Below are positions 59,346 through 64,000 of a stretch of DNA of 64,000 nt, piece after piece. The notes under the pieces were generated by a model, which was not told the DNA's origin, ran no database searches, and saw nothing but the letters and a program-made list of their open reading frames with translations. Each line of letters begins with the position of its first letter. The stretch's first letter is position 1. The translations under genes and the position numbers were made by a program. The DNA is from Synaphobranchus kaupii (Eukaryota > Chordata > Actinopteri > Anguilliformes > Synaphobranchidae): assembly GCA_029718625.1 (NCBI GenBank), contig CM056380.1, positions 108,940,348 to 109,004,347 on the forward strand, written 5' to 3'.

Positions 59346-59486
59346 ATGTCTGCGCATATTAAACGGAACTGGACGCTTCTAAAAGCCCTATTTGAAGGTA
59401 ATGCACGGCAAAGACACACCATATTACAGTCTGCTTCTGGTGAACTTATAAACACAATTTGTGAACTAGCTCTAGGTTCAATTTGA
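59346..59486 (+). CDS. Short Maverick-associated ORF, 46 codons
   Basis: Starts 1 bp after the ATPase stop and ends TGA 59484-59486. It reads KRNWTLLKALFEGNARQR ... ELINTICELALGS. A small protein with the pattern LLK.L.....RK.IL...... LI..ICE.ALN is often seen beside Maverick genes, normally followed by a basic tail; here the frame stops early. Function unknown; possibly a truncated virion-associated protein. Confidence 0.5.
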   Translation: MSAHIKRNWTLLKALFEGNARQRHTILQSASGELINTICELALGSI

Positions 59487-59645
59487 GATGGGTTTTAAGC
59501 TGGAGAATTCTGAAGATGAAGGAAATAGCAGAGTCTTCTATTCAGTTTAACCTTTTATTAAGCATTGACGCCAACGGGAGGTCCTTTACCCTACACAGAG
59601 GATTAGGAGTTCCCAGAACAAAAACAAACATTCGTTTGTATAATA
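59487..59645 (+). other. Tail of Maverick remnant
   Basis: Open to about 59677 in one frame but with no recognised domain. The element appears cut where CATTACATTACATT of the LINE begins. Confidence 0.4.
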
Positions 59646-60004
59646 TCATAACATTACATTACATTACATTCATTTAGCAGACGCTTTTATCCAAAGCGAC
59701 GTACAGTAAGTGCGTACAGAGACATCATCAAGATCATTACAGAACAGACAAGGCAAAGCACATCCTTCGCATAATGTAGCAGCTATCCCTAGCAATGAAC
59801 GTCGACTGTAGTTCACAGTAAGCTGTGGGCAAATCAGCAACACCACACTTCCATTCCAAATACTATTATAAACTATAATAAACAGACAGGAAAACACAGG
59901 GAACAGGGAACTGATATTCCTAGGTGAGGATATCAGTCAAGGTGGAGTCTGAAGAGGTGTGTCTTCAACATAACTCCTCCTCTACCTAACTAATACACCA
60001 ATAA
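59646..60004 (-). mobile_element. LINE 3' end (L2-like), minus strand
   Basis: On the minus strand it ends GTACGTCGCTTTGGATAAAA / GCGTCTGCTAAATGAATG with tandem TAATG, the classic fish L2-type 3' tail. Upstream (towards 60004) is a residual ORF2 end, ACACACCTCTTCAG, cut by the LTR of ERV B at 60005. Confidence 0.85.
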
Positions 60005-60478
60005 TGTGCGGTGACACCCTTTTGTCATATCTTATTTTATCCAATAACAAATTAGGCGAAAAATAAACATGTCATATAACCAGTTTCTACACTATGCGCT
60101 TGGGGGCACTCTTGATCTACCAAATAAAATTGTTTGTGACTTATCCTCATGTGCCTGTTAATCAGACCATATAATTTCCCTTAATTTCTCTTATTTTTTT
60201 CTTATTTTCCCACTTGTTCGGTCAGCATGATCTATCTTATCCATTGTTATGAGTACAACTCTTGTAAACAGTTGTAAAATAGAGATAGACATTCCTGTTT
60301 TTATGGGGGATTCTAGATGTCTCCCTAGTTGATAGCATGGAGGACTTCTCCAAGGCCTCTCGCCCCCCCAACATTTCACTAAACCTTAGACTGTATTTAT
60401 TTTATTATTTATATGAGGCTTCTGCATTTTTGGTTTTCTTTGGGCCTACACAGTTTCACAAAACAGCTTACTTCCACA
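60005..60478 (-). repeat. Probable 3' LTR of ERV family B
   Basis: Minus strand begins TGTGGAAGTAAGC immediately after a polypurine tract and can be closed at ...CCGCACA (60005), giving TGTG...CACA ends and 474 bp. No second LTR is in the window, so the end is inferred. Confidence 0.65.
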
Positions 60479-60480
60479 TA

Positions 60481-60493
60481 TTCCCCCCTTTGA
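60481..60493 (-). other. Polypurine tract of ERV family B
   Basis: Minus strand AAAGGGGGGAA, then TATG, then the LTR: a gammaretrovirus-type plus-strand primer site. Confidence 0.7.
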
Positions 60494-61022
60494 GACCATT
60501 TGGTCTCACACTCCCTCGTTGATGTTTCACCCGGTGGAGTTATGACATTTCAATTTTGTAATATATGAAAAATAAACATTGGTGGTGGATTAGTTTCATG
60601 CATAGTTTGTACTTTAACTGAGTTAACTTTCTCTAATTAACAGAGGATATATCAAAAAGTAAATATCCAAAATCAAAAGGCTACTGTATTTAGTGATTAT
60701 CTGATTTGATTTGCTATAATTATACAAAGATTATATAAAAAGAATTGGATTATACTTGTAATGTCTTCTTCCTCTTCTTAGGAGTCCATGACCTGAGGAG
60801 CCTGAGGAGAGCATTACTAGCACTTCACTCAGGTGTTTCCTACCTTCTTCACCCTTTTCCTTAATCTATTTATGTGTCTGGTTTATCTATCCGAAGGGCT
60901 TTTAGTCAGTTGGGGCTTTATTATGTCCCCTTTGAGTTGTTCTTTTCTTCGTGTACTGTAGTCAGTATATGTGATATGTGTGATCATGCGTATGGGGGAT
61001 ACTCCTCTTGCTCTTCATCTTC
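60494..61022 (-). other. ERV B sequence between env remnant and polypurine tract
   Basis: About 530 bp with no frame I can support. A purine-rich patch (minus strand AAGAAGAGGAAGAAGA, about 60764-60780) is present. Confidence 0.5.
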
Positions 61023-61700
61023 CTACAACAGCCCTGGCATGAAATAATTCTCCCAATCTATCCGATTACACCATTTGTCTCCAAATTTCATTCTCACGCA
61101 TTTCCATCCTGTTCCTCCCTTCACTCCCCATTTGCATAAAGGATTTCCATATGGACAGTTCAGCGGCCCTCCTTTCTCGTTGCATTTTTCCCCGTGTTTG
61201 TTCGTGTAAGACCCATCTCCCATCTGGAATACCTGGTGAATGGATGGTTCCCATACGGTGCGTCTCCGAGGTATTCCTAAGACCATTTGGTGGACTGCCT
61301 CAGCCCGTTTCATCAATACTTCTTTGCTTTCAATGGGATCACCTGATGGATTGTTTTCCTCGCCTTCTGCTAAGTTTATGAGTTCAACCACCTCATATCC
61401 CACCGGTGTTTCCGCGACTTCTTCCTTCTGGATCATCATTTCTGCTTCCCCCATTCTTGCTCCCAGCCACTTAGAAATCATAGCTTTAATACATGGCAAG
61501 ATTACTCTGCATCCACAGAAGGCTATCCCAACTACTATAACTACAGGCATCAGAGTCCCCAGCCATCCCATTGCGGAGGATCCAGCACTTGCCGATGGTC
61601 CGAATGCCTCTTTAATGTTCCCTAAGGCATGTATCACGCTAGTCAGATTATCCGTAATGTCAGGGACCAAGGTATTGGAGTGGCCAATATTACCTGATAG
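61023..61700 (-). pseudogene. ERV B envelope transmembrane-subunit remnant
   Basis: The minus frame holds a short ectodomain end with an N-glycosylation site, a hydrophobic segment MGWLGTLMPVVIVVGIAF followed by Cys residues and ILPC, then a long polar tail ending at TAG 61023. The Trp-anchor plus C-x(n)-LPC pattern fits the membrane-spanning end of a gamma/epsilon-type Env. The receptor-binding subunit and most of the ectodomain are missing. The frame is joined to the integrase end about 110 bp upstream, so this is an internal-deletion product. The unusually long tail is unexplained. Confidence 0.6.
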
Positions 61701-62562
61701 GGTCCTGTTTGTCTGGGTTGCTTCCACTTTCTTTTAAAGTTCTTTACATCCACTCCCCTGGATTCACCAACAGCTCTGGGTCTTTGACTGCTGGCCCCTG
61801 GGCCTCTTTCGCCTGAGAATAGACAGACCTCACAGCCTAGGTTAGTCTCTTCAGGTACTTATGGAGTTCTTCTTCGAGTGCTTCCAGACCTATTTCCCTA
61901 CTTTCCGGTCTTATTGTGGGGATTGGCATTACTCTTCCTGTTACCATCTCATGGGGTGTCAAATGGGTAAATCTATTCCGACTATTTCTCATGGCCATGA
62001 GTGCTAATGGTAGACCTTGTACCCAACTCATCCCTGTTTGCCTACATATTTTCTGTAATTTTGTTTTTAGTGTTCCATTGCATCTCTGCACTATACCCGC
62101 TGCCTGGGGATGGTACACACATGAAAATTTCTGCTGTATACCTGTCATTTTACAAACGTCTGCTATCATGTCAGATGTAAAATGTGAACCATTGTCGCTG
62201 CTCAGGGTCTGACAGACCCCGAATCTGGGGAAAATTTATCTTGCCAAGGCTTTAGCTACAGTTTTAGAATCCGCATGCGCAGTGGGGAATGCTTCTACCC
62301 ATCTTGAAAATCTATCAATGATTACTAATATGATTACCATCAATCAAGACAATATCTTTTGCCTTCCGCACGATCGATCATATCTACGTAGTAGACGCAT
62401 AGAGCCTGGTGTAGTCGATATCCCTTTCTTTATGTTTACTTCCTGACAAATTTTGCATCTTGATATCATGCTAGTAACATGTTCTGTTCGTTTTGGGATA
62501 AACCAATGTTTCTGTATTTCTCTCATCATCTCCCCCCTTGCAGAGTGGCCAACACCATGGGC
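61701..62562 (-). pseudogene. ERV B integrase, degenerate
   Basis: On the minus strand: a zinc-binding end (HWFIPKRTEH ... CKICQEVN, about 62520-62440), part of the catalytic core with SDNGSHFTS (about 62190), YHPQAAGIVQR (about 62110) and a C-terminal GPYQV-like end near 61700. Exactly 35 residues follow the Asp, but the position of the catalytic Glu is Gln. The first catalytic Asp region is disrupted and there are stops near 61842. The 5' part of the provirus is cut off by a LINE at about 62563. Confidence 0.75.
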
Positions 62563-64000
62563 AGCTCTGCAAATAGATAGATAGATAGTTGATAGAAACC
62601 TTTATTGCAGGGAAGTCCCACTGAGACCAAGGTCTCTTTTTCAGGGGAGCCCTGATTACAATAAAACATTTACAGTGACAGTTTTACAAAACAAAAATTA
62701 CAGTTTAGATCCAAGGAATTCACATACACCAAGCGCAAATATAGGGAAAAAAACATTTTTTAAAAATAATAATAAATAAATAAAAAACATAAAAAGGACA
62801 TAAGACAGGGAATAGTGATCTGATTGTCCTAATTTATCACTAAAGGCAGGTACATTCGGCCTCTTTTAGTATCATATCCATCACTAATTTCTTGAAGGAC
62901 TCGATCGGGGTAAGGCAATCTAACTTCAGTATATCCTGACATTTATTCCACATATAAGGCGAAAAAGCGCTAAAAGCAGTAGTGCCCAGATTTGTTCTAG
63001 TTCTGGGTGCCTCTAGTAATCCAATCTTGAGATCTGATATGATGACTTGCGATTTTGATGGACAGAAGCCTGGTCAGGTAGAGAGGACGATTGCCTAGCA
63101 AGGCTTTATAAATAAATAGAATGCTATGTTGCTTCCTTCTATAATGAAGAGAATACCATCCTACTGAACTATATAAAGCACAGTGATGTGTTCGGAAACC
63201 ATCTCCTGTAATGAAGCGCAATGCGCTATGATAAATTGCATCCAAGGGCCTTAAAGTACTGTTAGAGGCATGCCTGTACAGGACATCCCCGTAGTCAGAT
63301 ATAGGTAAGATTGTCACCTGCACAATCCTCTTCCTGTTGTCCAATGAAAAACAGGATCTATTTCTGGAAAGAAACCCGATTTTAGTTTTAATTTTTTTGG
63401 ACAAGTTGGCCACATGAGTTTTAAAAGAGAAATCATGATCCAGCCAGATACCTAAATATTTGTAGTACTGAACTTGCTCAATTTGAGCACCAGTCAATGA
63501 GGATATGGAAGCATTTGGCATAGTTGTATTCCGTGTAGAAAAGATCATGTACTTAGTTTTTTCAGTATTCAAAACAAGTTTAAGACCAGCTAGAGCTTGC
63601 TGTATAACAATAAAAGCTGATTGTAAGTAAGGGCCTGGGTGCCCGTTGGTGCTGAGGAGTAAAGCACTGTGTCATCAGCATAAAAATGAGCCTTACAATT
63701 TGCTATATTGCTAGCAATATCATTTATATAGACTGTAAATAAAATTGGTCCAAGTATGGATCCTTGGGGTACTCCTTTCTTTACTTTTAAAAATTCAGAC
63801 TTTACATCCCCAACCATAATAGCTTGAGTTCTATTTGAAAGGTAATCCTGGAACCATGAACATGACTATGCTATCAAGTCCGATGGAGGACAACTTTTTT
63901 ATTTAGATTGTATGGTCTACTGTATCAAAAGCTTTTGCTGGATCGATAAAAAGGGCTGCATATTTTTGTTTGTTATCCAACGCTGTTACTATATCATTTA
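62563..64000 (-). mobile_element. LINE (Jockey/CR1/Rex-like), 3' part, minus strand
   Basis: Runs off the window edge. The 3' end carries CTATCTATCTAT (62571-62590 region) as a microsatellite tail, preceded on the minus strand by AGAGACCTTGGTCTCAGTGG and AATAAAGG, a common fish LINE 3' end. Its reverse-transcriptase frame is broken. Confidence 0.82.
62840..64000 (-). pseudogene. LINE reverse transcriptase, frameshifted, partial
   Basis: From right to left: motif A ALFIDPAKAFDTVDH (about 63950) followed by a stop; GVPQGSILGPILFTVYINDI (about 63780) and the active-site YADD in AHFYADDTVLYSS (about 63680); a frame shift near 63585; then KTKYMIFS, YYKYLGIWLDHDFSFKTHV and DVLYRHAS of the thumb/C-terminal region. 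A further shift lies near 62997, after which FSPYMWNKCQ is recognisable. No endonuclease domain lies within the window. Confidence 0.85.

Larger units (their letters stand above)
53853..59645 (+). mobile_element. Maverick/Polinton (adintovirus-like) remnant
   Basis: Contains in order a spliced ORF, a protein-primed family B DNA polymerase (broken), an FtsK/HerA-type packaging ATPase and a short ORF, all on the plus strand. The polymerase plus packaging-ATPase pairing is the hallmark of Mavericks and the related adintoviruses. Integrase, protease and capsid genes are absent; the element is cut off by a LINE at about 59646. The left end is displaced or cut by the ERV at 53852. Confidence 0.88.

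Noticed and set aside
61700..61727. First residues of the minus-strand env-like frame as a true N-terminus
   Set aside because: They overlap, in another phase, the recognisable C-terminal end of the integrase, so the ATG there is incidental.

Overview
This window is vertebrate, almost certainly teleost fish, nuclear DNA. The evidence is one spliced host exon of a nuclear-receptor gene, Tc1/mariner transposons of fish type, LINE 3' tails of the kind common in teleosts, endogenous retroviruses, a Maverick/Polinton remnant and an extreme load of minisatellites. No bacterial-style operon, tRNA, rRNA or CRISPR array was found. Two runs of exactly 500 N (18965-19464 and 47082-47581) are assembly gaps beside low-complexity arrays.

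The only host gene I can support is rarb (retinoic acid receptor beta), on the minus strand. Its first coding exon, isoform beta-2, lies at 25998-26151 and ends in a GTAGGT splice donor. Upstream are a leader of about 490 nt full of short upstream ATGs, a TATA box (26666-26673), a DR5 retinoic acid response element (26679-26695) and a CRE-like site (26735-26742). These sit in the order and near-spacing of the mammalian RARB2 promoter. Positions 1 to about 25.9 kb are therefore probably rarb intron, and 26.75 kb onward its 5' flank. Zebrafish is generally reported to lack rarb, so this is probably another teleost.

1-25.9 kb (presumed intron): the 3' tip of a Tc1 element; a full-length but broken Tc1 element (2539-4175); a 1.18 kb fold-back element (7584-8765); a small MITE; and minisatellites with units of 27/33, 43, 37/38, 30, 24, 30 and 27 bp. 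The last of these is 3 kb long. A 2.7 kb G-run array then follows the first gap.

26.7-47 kb: more arrays (31, 48, 8, 15/17, 48 and 33 bp units and polypurine tracts), a second inverted copy of the same broken Tc1 element, a LINE 3' end, SINE-like fragments, two damaged fold-back copies and a Tc1 deletion derivative.

47.6-53.9 kb: two nested, oppositely oriented copies of one endogenous retrovirus family. It has 747 bp LTRs, an 18-nt tRNA-Gln primer binding site and a gag-like reading frame with 21-residue repeats. Its roughly 1 kb 3' internal module is repeated, and each module carries a perfect 12-bp-stem hairpin directly in front of the polypurine tract. The stem differs between modules only by compensated base-pair changes.

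54-59.6 kb: Maverick/Polinton (adintovirus-like) remnant with a spliced upstream ORF, a multiply frameshifted protein-primed family B DNA polymerase, an intact packaging-ATPase frame and a short downstream ORF. From 59.6 kb to the end are nested LINE / second ERV / LINE remnants, all on the minus strand.
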